DNA of 64,000 bases from Loktanella sp. M215. Its GTDB lineage: Bacteria; Pseudomonadota; Alphaproteobacteria; Rhodobacterales; Rhodobacteraceae. Positions 33,329 to 41,700 of the stretch are shown in pieces (within the stretch, counting starts at the first letter, position 1; each line of letters starts with the position of its first letter). The notes under the pieces were generated by a model, which saw only the letters and a program-made list of their open reading frames with translations, searched no databases and was not told the DNA's origin. Where the stretch lies: contig NZ_WMEA01000008.1 in assembly GCF_021735925.1 (NCBI RefSeq), forward strand, positions 62,001 to 126,000, given 5' to 3'. The translations under genes were made by a program, and so were the position numbers.

Positions 33329-34069
33329 CTACCGATCCTTCAGCAAACGATCTAAGAACGGAATCATCTCGCCCCAACCACGCTCGGCCGCTGCTTCGTT
33401 ATAGCTGGGAAAATCCGGTTTCATCCAACCATGGGCGGCCTGGTACGTCTCGTGCCTGTAGGTCACCCCCGCTGTGTCGAGGGCATCTTTGAACCGGTCC
33501 GCCATCCCTGACGGGTAGAAAGCGTCGTCCGTTGCTGCCGCGATGTAGAGCTCGGCGTTCAGCGTCCGAGCGTAGAGGTGTGGGCTATCGGGGGCGTCGG
33601 TTGCGAGACCGCCGCCATGGAAGCTTGCGGCGGCGGCCATCCTGTTTGGGTAGGTCCCTGCAGCAGCGATTGCCATCCCGCCTCCCAAGCAGAATCCAAC
33701 CGACCCGATCTTCTCGCCACGCACGTCCGTTCTCGTGTCGAGGTAGGAGAGGACCGCTTCGGTGTCCTTGGCTGCAACCGCATTGCCGGTCGTGGCCATG
33801 AGCGGTCCAAGAGTGGCCGCGGCATCGCCCGCGAAGACCTCTGCAGGGACGAATGGTCCGTAAGGGCCGTAGCGATAGAATAGGTCAGGGACGAGGACGA
33901 CGTAGCCTGCATTTGCGAGCCGCTGCGCCATGTCGAGAAAGACAGGACGGATGCCGCCGGCATCGAAGTAGAAGAGGATGGCGGGACCGCCTTCGCTACC
34001 TGTTGGCGTGAGAACATGGGTCGTGCAGTCTTTATCGTTTATACGAACCGTGATCTTCTCGTGCAGCAT
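33329..34069 (-). CDS. dienelactone hydrolase family protein
   Basis: This 246-residue alpha/beta hydrolase has the cysteine nucleophile elbow GSVGFCLGGGMAIAAAGTYP (G-x-C-x-G), acid residue in AATDDAFYPSGMADRF and histidine in YQAAHGWMKPDFPSY, all typical of dienelactone hydrolases. The start 34069 is preceded by GGAGACATTACC; the frame to 34171 overlaps the operator and MarR start. It is divergent from the MarR gene at 34174, which is its likely repressor. The true substrate may be a lactone or ester other than dienelactone. Confidence 0.87.
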   Translation of the reverse strand: MLHEKITVRINDKDCTTHVLTPTGSEGGPAILFYFDAGGIRPVFLDMAQRLANAGYVVLVPDLFYRYGPYGPFVPAEVFAGDAAATLGPLMATTGNAVAAKDTEAVLSYLDTRTDVRGEKIGSVGFCLGGGMAIAAAGTYPNRMAAAASFHGGGLATDAPDSPHLYARTLNAELYIAAATDDAFYPSGMADRFKDALDTAGVTYRHETYQAAHGWMKPDFPSYNEAAAERGWGEMIPFLDRLLKDR

Positions 34070-34134
34070 GGTAATGTCTCCAGAAGAATTGATTGGGCCG
34101 ACGGCATCGGATCTCGACACAGCGCCAAGATTAT

Positions 34135-34150
34135 ATATACGCACGTATGT
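34135..34150. promoter_or_regulatory. palindromic MarR operator candidate
   Basis: ATATACGCACGTATGT is a near-perfect palindrome (ATACG-CA-CGTAT core) placed 24 bases before the MarR start and in front of the divergent dienelactone-hydrolase gene. Size and location fit a MarR dimer site. Confidence 0.6.
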
Positions 34151-34173
34151 AATTATGTCGCAAGAGGGCATGC

Positions 34174-34635
34174 ATGATGGATAAAGACGTACTCTCGACG
34201 CCCGGGCACCTGATAGGCATCGCGGCGCGCGGTTTCGCTCGCCTGAGCGAAGCGCGCCTCAAACCTCTTGGCTTCGGAGTTGGTTATTTGCCGGTCCTGA
34301 TCGCGTTGCGCGACGGAGGGGCCGACACACAACGCGATCTCGCCCGCGCCGTTAAGATCGGTCAACCGCCCATGGCACAGATGCTTGGCCGTATGGAGCG
34401 CGATGGATTGATCACGCGCGTGTCCGATCCAAACGACGGACGCAGCCGGAAGATCGTACTGACGTCCAAGGCGGAGGCAGGTCTACCTGCTGCGATTGCC
34501 GTTCTGATGGAAGGTAACAAGAATGCGCTCTGCGATTTTACAGAGGAAGAAATCACACTGTTCCGCTCCATGCTGTACCGGTTGAACGCCAACTTGGAGC
34601 GGCTCACGAAGGACGACCGCGCTTCATCAGACTGA
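34174..34635 (+). CDS. MarR family transcriptional regulator
   Basis: The 153-residue protein has the MarR winged helix: GYLPVLIALRDGGADTQRDL, ARAVKIGQPPMAQMLGRMER, DGLITRVSDPNDGRSRKIVL at residues 45-105, flanked by dimer helices. ATG ATG at 34174 follows AGAGGGCATGC. It is divergent from the dienelactone hydrolase with a palindrome between, the classic autoregulated arrangement. Confidence 0.87.
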   Translation: MMDKDVLSTPGHLIGIAARGFARLSEARLKPLGFGVGYLPVLIALRDGGADTQRDLARAVKIGQPPMAQMLGRMERDGLITRVSDPNDGRSRKIVLTSKAEAGLPAAIAVLMEGNKNALCDFTEEEITLFRSMLYRLNANLERLTKDDRASSD

Positions 34636-35019
34636 AAAAAGAACTATTGCGCTTCATGAATTTTAGCGTTCCGCCACAAGCGGACTTTCCGATAGCATTG
34701 GCAAAAACTAGGTCCGTTCCGCTTACCACACCTTACCGGTAGCGGTGGCGAAGGTCTGGTTTGAGCCCTCATTGCTGATTTTCTGACATTCAGAGAATGA
34801 TGGATACTGTTGAGCGAGAAAGTCTTTGGCCACTCACATTGTGTCATCAAATAAAGCCTGAGGCTCATGAGTCTTGCTAGCCCTAAGTTCATAATCTGTG
34901 CGACCTGCACCAGTCACTGCGGCGATGGCGCTGCAGCAGACTCCAAATGCTGAAATTCTCTAGGAATGCGCGACCCGCGCTTATAATCTTTTCAGAAACC
35001 TCGTTCGGAGACAAATCTA
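34636..35019. other. intergenic region, no convincing gene
   Basis: AT-rich DNA without any recognisable frame. The last 60 bases should hold the promoter of the reductase-like fusion gene (CGGAGACAAATCTA is its ribosome binding site). No hairpin or repeat of note was seen. Confidence 0.4.
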
Positions 35020-36645
35020 ATGGAGTCGCTTGCGATCAATCTGGCAAACGAGCCGCGCGTGCCACTCGATGAAAGCCACCTCGACGCCATCCGCGCGATC
35101 GGGGTTGAGAGGTGCTACGCAACAGGGGATATGGTCGTCCGTCCGGGTGATCCGATGATTGAGTTCATGCTGGTCGAGGACGGCGACGTCATCCTACTGG
35201 ACAGCCAAACCGGTGGGCAATCGACGCCGGGATCGCTGAAGGCGGGGCAGTATCTCGGCGAGATCGCTTTTCTGAACGGCGGTGTCTGGAGCATGGGGAT
35301 GCGCGCCGCCGTCGACACTCGGGTCGTCGTCGTCCCGCGAGAGGACATGCTGGCTCTGATGGCGCGGGTGCCGGAACTGTCGGACCGGATCGTCACGGTG
35401 TTCGCGGGCCGCAGGCGGCGGATTTTCGAGAATGACGAGAGCGCGCTGACCCTGATCGGCGCCGACCAGAGCAGGGATCTGCGGCGGCTGGAATCCTTCG
35501 CCGCCCGGAACCGTATCGCGGTCAAGAGGCTGGAGCTCGGGTCCGATGAGGCTTGTCGGCTGCTGGGCGAGGCCGAGTGCGCGCTAGATATTCCGACGGC
35601 GTTGTTTGCGGGAAAACAGCTGACTGACATCACCCCGCGCGCCGTCGCGCGGCTGCTGGGACTGGACATGCCGCTGACTGGCGAAGGTTTGTTCGATGTG
35701 GCCATCGTCGGCGGTGGACCGGCGGGCATTGCCGCCGCCGTCTACGCCGGGGCCGAGGGCCTGCGCGGGATCGTCATCGAGAACGAGGTGATCGGAGGGC
35801 AGGCTGGATCATCGTCGCGGATCGAGAACTACATGGGCTTTCCCACCGGCATCTCGGGCGGGGATCTTGCGTGGCGTGGTGAAATTCAAGCGATGCGCCT
35901 TGGCACGCGGTTTGTCATGCCGCGGTCGGTGACGGGCATCGCGCGCGGGCCCGACGAGACCTGGGACCTGACGCTGGACGATGGTGAGACGATCCAGACC
36001 AAGACCGTCGTGGTGGCGACAGGGGTGCAATACCGACGGCTGCCTATTGCGCGGCTCGAGGATTTCGAGGGGGCGGGAGTCTATTATGCGGCGACGGATA
36101 TGGAAGCGCGGTTCTGCAGGGACAGGCATGTCGCTATCGTTGGCGGCGGCAATTCGGCCGGACAGGCGGCGATGTTCCTTGCCCGGGTCACTGCGCATGT
36201 CCACGTCCTGATCCGCAAGGATAACCTGCACGAGACCATGTCGGCCTACCTCAGCAGTCGTCTGGAACACGAACCCGCCATCACCATTCACCCTTATACC
36301 GAAGTCGCGGCCCTCGACGGTGAGACGACGCTGGACTCCTGCCGGCTGCGCGACACCCGGGATGGCACAGAGCGGCACATCGATCTTGGCGGGCTGTTCG
36401 TGATGATCGGGGCGGCGCCCAACACCGGATGGCTGGAAGGGGTGATTGACCTGAATGACAAGGGTTTCGTCCTGACCGGCCCGGCGGTCGGTGCGGCGAC
36501 GCCGTTTGGGACATCCGCGCCCGGCATCTTTGGCGTGGGTGACGTGCGGCTGGGGTCAGTCAAGCGCGTGGCAAGCGGTGTTGGCGAAGGGTCGGTCGTC
36601 ATCAGCGACGTCTGGAACTATGTGAACAAGACACTGCAACCCTGA
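35020..36645 (+). CDS. cyclic-nucleotide-binding domain fused to thioredoxin-reductase-like flavoprotein
   Basis: This 541-residue fusion has a cNMP-type beta-barrel at residues 20-140 (GDMVVRPGDPMIEFMLVEDG, LKAGQYLGEIAFLNGG), a linker to about 220, and a thioredoxin-reductase module. FAD binding is at VAIVGGGPAGIAAAVYAGAE, the GGQAGSSSRIENYMGFPTGI signature follows, NAD(P)H binding is at VAIVGGGNSAGQAAMFLARV, and the C-terminal FAD motif is APGIFGVGDVRLGSVKRVAS. The active-site C-x-x-C of true TrxR is absent: the expected place reads YYAATDMEARFC. It cannot work as a dithiol reductase and may pass electrons elsewhere. It stands alone. Confidence 0.85.
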   Translation: MESLAINLANEPRVPLDESHLDAIRAIGVERCYATGDMVVRPGDPMIEFMLVEDGDVILLDSQTGGQSTPGSLKAGQYLGEIAFLNGGVWSMGMRAAVDTRVVVVPREDMLALMARVPELSDRIVTVFAGRRRRIFENDESALTLIGADQSRDLRRLESFAARNRIAVKRLELGSDEACRLLGEAECALDIPTALFAGKQLTDITPRAVARLLGLDMPLTGEGLFDVAIVGGGPAGIAAAVYAGAEGLRGIVIENEVIGGQAGSSSRIENYMGFPTGISGGDLAWRGEIQAMRLGTRFVMPRSVTGIARGPDETWDLTLDDGETIQTKTVVVATGVQYRRLPIARLEDFEGAGVYYAATDMEARFCRDRHVAIVGGGNSAGQAAMFLARVTAHVHVLIRKDNLHETMSAYLSSRLEHEPAITIHPYTEVAALDGETTLDSCRLRDTRDGTERHIDLGGLFVMIGAAPNTGWLEGVIDLNDKGFVLTGPAVGAATPFGTSAPGIFGVGDVRLGSVKRVASGVGEGSVVISDVWNYVNKTLQP

Positions 36646-36655
36646 CGCTGGGTCC

Positions 36656-36692
36656 GCAGAGACGATGCGACGATCCGATGCATCGTCTCTGC
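36656..36692. repeat. perfect 13-bp inverted repeat
   Basis: GCAGAGACGATGC (36656-36668) and GCATCGTCTCTGC (36680-36692) flank an 11-nt loop, beginning 11 bases after the reductase stop. It could form a very stable RNA hairpin and end the upstream transcript, but no T-run follows. The nominal first ATG of the next frame (36678) lies in its loop, which argues that this ATG is not the real start. Confidence 0.6.
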
Positions 36693-36704
36693 GCACAGCA
36701 AGAA

Positions 36705-37763
36705 ATGCCACACACTCCGCCTCCGATAGAACCCGTGCTGAAACAGCTTCTGCCATCCGGTATCGCGCCGGAAGGGGCTATCGCGATCCCCGATCGCAAC
36801 CTGTTCATCACCGCGAACGAGGCCGATCTTGTCGCCGATGATGGCGCGCGCAGCCACGTGATGATTTACGAATATCAGGACGCAGCGGCCGCCTATCCGC
36901 AACTGACCTCCGCGGGGGCAGAGGAGCTGATTGGCTGGGGCGCGATCTCCGGCATGGTGGCTGGCGAGGACGGCCTGATCTATACGGTCAACGACAGCTT
37001 CTACGGCTACCAACCCACGATCTTTACCATCGACACAACGCAGTCGCCCGCCCGGATCACGAATGCTTTGCGTGTGACAAGCGCTGGCTCTCCGGCGCAG
37101 AAGCTGGACATGGAAGGCATCACGCTGGATGGCGAGGGTGGATACTGGGTCGCCTCCGAGGGGCGCACAGATCAGCTGATCCCGCACGCCTTGTATCACG
37201 TCGATGCGGATGGCGAGATCGACCAGGAAATCGGTTTGCCTGCGGAATTGCTGGCGCAAGAAACGCGCTACGGTTTTGAGGGGATCACCAAGGTCGGCGA
37301 TACGCTCTGGATGGCGGTTCAGCGCGAATGGGGCGACGATCCGGCGGATCATGTCAAACTGATCGCCTACAACACCGACACCGAGGAATGGGGCGCCGTC
37401 CTGTATCCCAAGGCCAGCGCTGACGAAGGCTGGGTCGGCCTGTCGGAAATCGTGGCCCACGGCGACAGCTTTTACGTCGTCGAGCGTGACAACCAAATCG
37501 GCGCCGCTGCGGCCATCAAGAAGGTCTACAGCATCCCTGCCGATCAGATGGTCGCCGCCCCGATCGGGTCTGATCTGCCCGTCGTCACCAAGACTGAAGT
37601 CCGCGACCTGATTCCCGATCTGAAGGCCCAGGGCGGCTATGTCGTGGACAAGATCGAAGGGCTGGCGATCTTTGCCGATGGCACCGCTTGGGCCAGCACC
37701 GACAACGATGGCGTCGATGACAGCTCTGGCGAGACGTTCTTCTGGTCGCTGGGCCAGCTTTGA
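36705..37763 (+). CDS. phytase-like esterase family protein, apparently missing its N-terminal half
   Basis: The encoded 352 residues match the C-terminal half of phytase-like phosphoesterases: SGIAPEGAIAIPDRNLFITA, GWGAISGMVAGEDGLIYTVN, QKLDMEGITLDGEGGYWVAS, WVGLSEIVAHGDSFYVVERD, KIEGLAIFADGTAWASTDND. Family members are usually about twice as long, with a signal peptide and a first beta-propeller half. Here nothing of that half precedes 36705; instead there is a hairpin and the reductase stop. Without a signal peptide the product would stay in the cytoplasm. The gene is probably a truncated remnant, although its frame is intact. Confidence 0.6.
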   Translation: MPHTPPPIEPVLKQLLPSGIAPEGAIAIPDRNLFITANEADLVADDGARSHVMIYEYQDAAAAYPQLTSAGAEELIGWGAISGMVAGEDGLIYTVNDSFYGYQPTIFTIDTTQSPARITNALRVTSAGSPAQKLDMEGITLDGEGGYWVASEGRTDQLIPHALYHVDADGEIDQEIGLPAELLAQETRYGFEGITKVGDTLWMAVQREWGDDPADHVKLIAYNTDTEEWGAVLYPKASADEGWVGLSEIVAHGDSFYVVERDNQIGAAAAIKKVYSIPADQMVAAPIGSDLPVVTKTEVRDLIPDLKAQGGYVVDKIEGLAIFADGTAWASTDNDGVDDSSGETFFWSLGQL

Positions 37764-37927
37764 CAGCACGCCCGTAAGACAGGCTGGTCTGCGATGCATG
37801 TCGCGGACCAGCGCAGGCAAGATGTGCGGACGCCGCTGCGAGCGATGTGACGAGTGGCCATCAACGTGCCGCATGTCAGTCTTTGGACTTTGAAATCCCG
37901 GACGTGCGGCCCGCGGTCACTCAGTCC

Positions 37928-38857
37928 CTATGACGCGGTCCGCCGGACCGGATTGCTCCACGCGCGACGGCCTGCACGGTCGATGACGGTGATGCGCAGC
38001 CAAGGTGATGTGGCGCAGCGCAGTAGAGGAACGGTCGTGCGGGTCATCGAGGTGCCGTGGACGGCCTGCGCCGCCGAGCCGTGGCCTTGAACGATGACGG
38101 CGGCAACGGCGCTGCTGTCGATCGTGATGGCTTTGTCGGTGACTTCGATATGATGCAGTTGCGGGCCTTGGCTGGAATAGAAGTGACCGACCTTGAGGGC
38201 GGTCAGCAGGGCCTCTGGCGTGCGGTCTTCAGATTTCACCATGACCCAGCCGCCGAAATGATCGGGTTCCGAGAAGTGTGCGTCATCGGTGGCGACCATG
38301 GTCAGGTCGCGGCCTTCGGACAGCAGCAGGTCGGCGAACTGGAATCCGTCGGGGCGATCGCAACCCACAGCACAGCCGTGGTTGTAGATCTCGACCGCAT
38401 GGGCAGCCGTCAGGCTGCGGGCATCGTCCAGCGTCATGCCGGACCATTGTGGGTGGGCCACGGCGACGAAGGCACCGGCATCCACCGCACGCTGCGCCAG
38501 TTCCGGTCCGGTTTCCTGATTCGCGACGGGGACGAAGGCGGGCGCATGGGCCGGTTTGAAATCGGCGGGTAGGCCGACGGCCAGGATGTGCCACAACTCT
38601 CCGTTCTGCATCGGGCCGGCATGCAGTTCCGCGCCCAAAATCGTCGTGAAATCGTCGTCACGGAACGGGACCGTGTCGGCGATGGGATAGTCGTAGATGC
38701 CGATCATGTGGTCGGTCAGGGCGATGAAGTCGTAGCCTTCGGCCTTGTAGCGGCGGCAAACCTCTTGCGGCGCCAGAATGCCGTCGGACAGGGTCGAATG
38801 GGTGTGCAGGTTGCCGCGGTAGAAGCGACCTGGGGCGGCGAAAGCGGGCAGGATCAT
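37928..38857 (-). CDS. PHP-domain metallohydrolase (CehA/McbA-like)
   Basis: The 309-residue protein carries the PHP metal motifs NLHTHSTLSDG (residues 16-26), ALTDHM, GAELHA, VAVAHPQWS and MVATDDAHFSEPDHF, giving a tri-metal phosphoesterase site. CehA/McbA-like proteins hydrolyse phosphoesters or carbamate-type bonds. It overlaps the ABC ATPase gene by ATGA and is the last gene of the importer operon, so it probably acts on the imported compound in the cytoplasm. A phosphodiester or phosphonate-linked substrate is suggested by the nearby Pho genes; the C-terminal 60 residues are less conserved. Confidence 0.83.
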   Translation of the reverse strand: MILPAFAAPGRFYRGNLHTHSTLSDGILAPQEVCRRYKAEGYDFIALTDHMIGIYDYPIADTVPFRDDDFTTILGAELHAGPMQNGELWHILAVGLPADFKPAHAPAFVPVANQETGPELAQRAVDAGAFVAVAHPQWSGMTLDDARSLTAAHAVEIYNHGCAVGCDRPDGFQFADLLLSEGRDLTMVATDDAHFSEPDHFGGWVMVKSEDRTPEALLTALKVGHFYSSQGPQLHHIEVTDKAITIDSSAVAAVIVQGHGSAAQAVHGTSMTRTTVPLLRCATSPWLRITVIDRAGRRAWSNPVRRTAS

Positions 38858-39915
38858 GGGGAAACCTCTGGAATGACAAGGACGTCGTCGCGGGTGAACC
38901 AGACGTCAGTCTGGTCGCCCACTATGGGCAAGGGAAGATCGGCGCGGTTGAACATGTCGACGCTGACCGGTTGGCCCGACACATCGACCTGAGCACGAAT
39001 GACGGAGCCGAGGAAGCTGCTGTGCAGCACCCGCCCCGGCAGCGACAGGTCGTCGCCGGGGCGGCGGTGCAGCGACAGCGCCTCTGGCCGTAAGGCGACC
39101 GTGATCGGCGCACCGGGTGCCGCACCGACATGGTGCGGATTGCGGATGGATTGCCCGGCAAAGGCGATGGTGTCGTCTGCCCCGGTCTGTGCGGCAAAGG
39201 TATTCAGCTTGCCGACGAAGCCCGCGACGAAACGCGTGGCGGGCCGGTTGTAGATCTGCGCCGGTGTGCCGATCTGGTCGGCGCGGCCCGCGTGCATCAC
39301 GACGACCCGGTCAGAGATCGACAGCGCCTCCTCTTGGTCATGCGTGACGAAGACGGTGGTGATGCCAAGTTCCTGCTGGATGCGGCGAATATCGTCGCGC
39401 AGGGACGTGCGGATCTGCGCATCAAGCGCCGACAGCGGTTCATCCAGCAGCAGCAGGTTCGGGCGGGGGGCCAGCGCGCGTGCCAAGGCAACGCGCTGTT
39501 GCTGGCCACCGGAAAGTTGATAGGGATAGCGGTCCGCCAGATGACCCAATGCGATAAGGTCAAGCATCTCGGCGACGCGGGCTGTGATCTGGGCGCGTGT
39601 CATACCCGCGATTTGCAGACCGAAGGCCACGTTCTCACGCACGGACATGTTGGGAAACAGCGCGTAGGCCTGAAACACCATGCCGTTGCGGCGACGGCTG
39701 GCGGGCAGGGCGGTGACGTCGGTGCCTTCGACGCGGATCTTGCCGCTGGTTGGTGTCTCGAACCCCGCGATCATGCGCAGGACCGTCGTCTTGCCGCAGC
39801 CGGATGGCCCGAGGAACGACACGAATTCGCCCGCCGCCACGCTGAGGTCGAAGTCGCGGACGACGGTATTGGCCCCGAAGGACTTGCCGATGCCGGTCAG
39901 GGTCAGGAAGCTCAT
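38854..39915 (-). CDS. ABC transporter ATP-binding protein (PotA/FbpC type)
   Basis: The 353-residue ATPase has Walker A FLGPSGCGKTTVLRMIAG, Q-loop MVFQAYALFPNMSVRENVAF, signature YQLSGGQQQRVALARALA, Walker B NLLLLDEPLSALDAQIR and H-loop VTHDQEEALSISD, followed from residue 240 by a TOBE regulatory domain. The start at 39915 overlaps the preceding permease gene; the long frame to 40500 is artefactual. It powers the four-gene importer. Confidence 0.93.
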   Translation of the reverse strand: MSFLTLTGIGKSFGANTVVRDFDLSVAAGEFVSFLGPSGCGKTTVLRMIAGFETPTSGKIRVEGTDVTALPASRRRNGMVFQAYALFPNMSVRENVAFGLQIAGMTRAQITARVAEMLDLIALGHLADRYPYQLSGGQQQRVALARALAPRPNLLLLDEPLSALDAQIRTSLRDDIRRIQQELGITTVFVTHDQEEALSISDRVVVMHAGRADQIGTPAQIYNRPATRFVAGFVGKLNTFAAQTGADDTIAFAGQSIRNPHHVGAAPGAPITVALRPEALSLHRRPGDDLSLPGRVLHSSFLGSVIRAQVDVSGQPVSVDMFNRADLPLPIVGDQTDVWFTRDDVLVIPEVSP

Positions 39916-40745
39916 GTTTCGGCCTTTGTGACGGCGCGGGGCGCGCGGAATTGCAGCAGGCGCTGGCCCGGTTTGCGGATGGCGAACACCTCCATCAGGG
40001 CCATGCAGGCCCACGTGAAGGCAAAGGCCATGATGGCAAGGGCCGCAGGTTGATAGGCGTAGTCCTGCCCCATCTGCACGAGGTAGGGACCGAACGCCGG
40101 GCGGTTCAGCAGGCTGGTGATAGCGAATTCGCCAAGGCTGATCGAGAAGGTCAGGAAGGCTCCCGACAGGATGGCCGACTGGATGTTGGGAAAGATGACA
40201 AAGGCGATGGTGCGCAGGCGGGACGCGCCAAGGCTTTCGGCGGCCTCTGTGAGGGTCGCGATATCGATCGCCCCCATGCCGTTGTCGACGGCGCGATACA
40301 TGTAGGGGATCGACAGGACCACATAGCCAATGACCAGCAGGACGTTCGTGCCGCCTTCGGTCATCGTCAGTGGCAGGATCGAGCTGGTGCCGTAGATGCG
40401 GACATAGCCAAAGACCAGCACGACCGGCGGGATGATCAGTGGCAGCAGACTTAAGAATTCGACCATGCCCCGCAGGCGCGGCAGACGCAGCCGCACCCAA
40501 TAGGCGGTGGGCACGACGATGACGCTGCCCGCGATGATGGCCGTAAACGACGCAGTGGCGGAAAAGCCAAGGACGGACAGGAAGATGTCGCTGTCGAAGA
40601 CGGACCTGTAGGCGGCGAACGATAACTCTCCGCGTGTCATGCGCAGGGAAAAATTGAAGGTTGCGATCAGTGGCAGGACAAAGAACGCGGCCCCGATCAG
40701 GGCGATGACGATGGACAGGACGGGGGTGCGCTTCACTTCTGCCAC
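39912..40745 (-). CDS. ABC transporter permease (PotC-like)
   Basis: A 277-residue inner-membrane protein with six hydrophobic helices and the permease EAA loop TLTEAAESLGASRLRTIAFV followed by PNIQSAILSGAFLTFSISLG. It overlaps the first permease gene by 13 bases upstream and the ATPase gene by four bases downstream, so the three are translationally coupled. Relatives import polyamines, iron or 2-aminoethylphosphonate. Confidence 0.88.
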   Translation of the reverse strand: MAEVKRTPVLSIVIALIGAAFFVLPLIATFNFSLRMTRGELSFAAYRSVFDSDIFLSVLGFSATASFTAIIAGSVIVVPTAYWVRLRLPRLRGMVEFLSLLPLIIPPVVLVFGYVRIYGTSSILPLTMTEGGTNVLLVIGYVVLSIPYMYRAVDNGMGAIDIATLTEAAESLGASRLRTIAFVIFPNIQSAILSGAFLTFSISLGEFAITSLLNRPAFGPYLVQMGQDYAYQPAALAIMAFAFTWACMALMEVFAIRKPGQRLLQFRAPRAVTKAET

Positions 40746-41629
40746 CGCTCTGCCCGTCGGCGCAGGACGAAGTAGAGCGTGTTCGACAGGCCCATGATCA
40801 GGATCATGCCCACGGCGAGCGCGTAACCAAGGTTCGGGTTATAGAGCACGTTGCCCCGTATCTGCTGGAACAGCAGGATCGGCACCACAGGAAAGTTGGC
40901 TGAGGTCAACGCATAGATCGTGGCCAGCGTCCCGAAGGCATTGGCGAAAAGCAGCAGGAAGCAGCCCAGCACGGACGGCGCCAGCAAAGGCAGCGCGATG
41001 CGGGTCAGGTATTGGGTCCGTGTGGCACCAAGGCTCTCGGCCGCCTCGCGCCATTCGGGGCGCAGCCCCTCGAGCGCCGGGGTGATCATCAGGACCATCA
41101 ACGGCAGCTGGAAGTAGAGGTAGGTCAGTGCCAGACCCCAGAAGGAAAAGAGCGAGAAGCCCATGCCATAGATGTTGACGCCAAACAGGTCGCGCAGAAC
41201 CAGCGTCACCAGCCCCAACCGCCCCAGCGTGGCAATGAAGGCAAAAGCCAGCGGCACGCCTGCGAAGTTCGATGCGACGCCGGAAAACGTCATGAAGGCC
41301 CGCCGCACCCATGTGGGAAGCCCGCCAAGGATCAGCGCATAGGCCAAGATCAGGCCGAACACCGCGCCCATCGCGGCAGAGGCGAGGCTGAGCCGGATCG
41401 ACAGAAGGTAGGACCGCACGATCTCTGGCGCGGACAGTTGCAGCATGGTGTCGAGGGTATAGGTGCCATCGGGCGACTGGAACGCGCCGTTCACCAGATA
41501 AAGAACGGGCAGGATCAGGAACAGCAGCACGAAGGCCAGAAAGGGCACAAGGCCCAGCCAGGCCCAGTTCAGCTGAAGGCGGCGGCTACGGGGCGGAACG
41601 GTGTCGGACGACAGGGCGGTCAGGGTCAA
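40733..41629 (-). CDS. ABC transporter permease (PotB-like)
   Basis: This 298-residue permease has six helices and the EAA motif WREAAESLGATRTQYLTRIA, then LLAPSVLGCFLLLFANAFGT. It starts 71 bases after the binding-protein stop, with a strong stem-loop in the gap. Together with the PotC-like partner it forms the channel of the importer. Confidence 0.88.
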   Translation of the reverse strand: MTLTALSSDTVPPRSRRLQLNWAWLGLVPFLAFVLLFLILPVLYLVNGAFQSPDGTYTLDTMLQLSAPEIVRSYLLSIRLSLASAAMGAVFGLILAYALILGGLPTWVRRAFMTFSGVASNFAGVPLAFAFIATLGRLGLVTLVLRDLFGVNIYGMGFSLFSFWGLALTYLYFQLPLMVLMITPALEGLRPEWREAAESLGATRTQYLTRIALPLLAPSVLGCFLLLFANAFGTLATIYALTSANFPVVPILLFQQIRGNVLYNPNLGYALAVGMILIMGLSNTLYFVLRRRAERWQK

Positions 41630-41653
41630 AGGATGTTCCTGCGGACAGGGGTT

Positions 41654-41679
41654 GGGCGGCAGGTCTGCACCTGCCGCCC
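41654..41679 (-). promoter_or_regulatory. intercistronic stem-loop between binding protein and permease
   Basis: GGGCGGCAGGT (41654-41664) and ACCTGCCGCCC (41669-41679) form a perfect 11-bp stem with loop CTGC. It is the same kind of structure as at 253-276 and 17680-17707, again directly after a solute-binding-protein gene. Confidence 0.65.
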
Positions 41680-41700
41680 GGATCAGGGTGAGGCGGAGCG

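Noticed and set aside
38854..40500. Long N-terminal extension of the ABC ATPase
   Set aside because: The extra part is antisense-frame sequence of the upstream permease gene; MSFLTLTGIGKSFG at 39915 is the canonical start.
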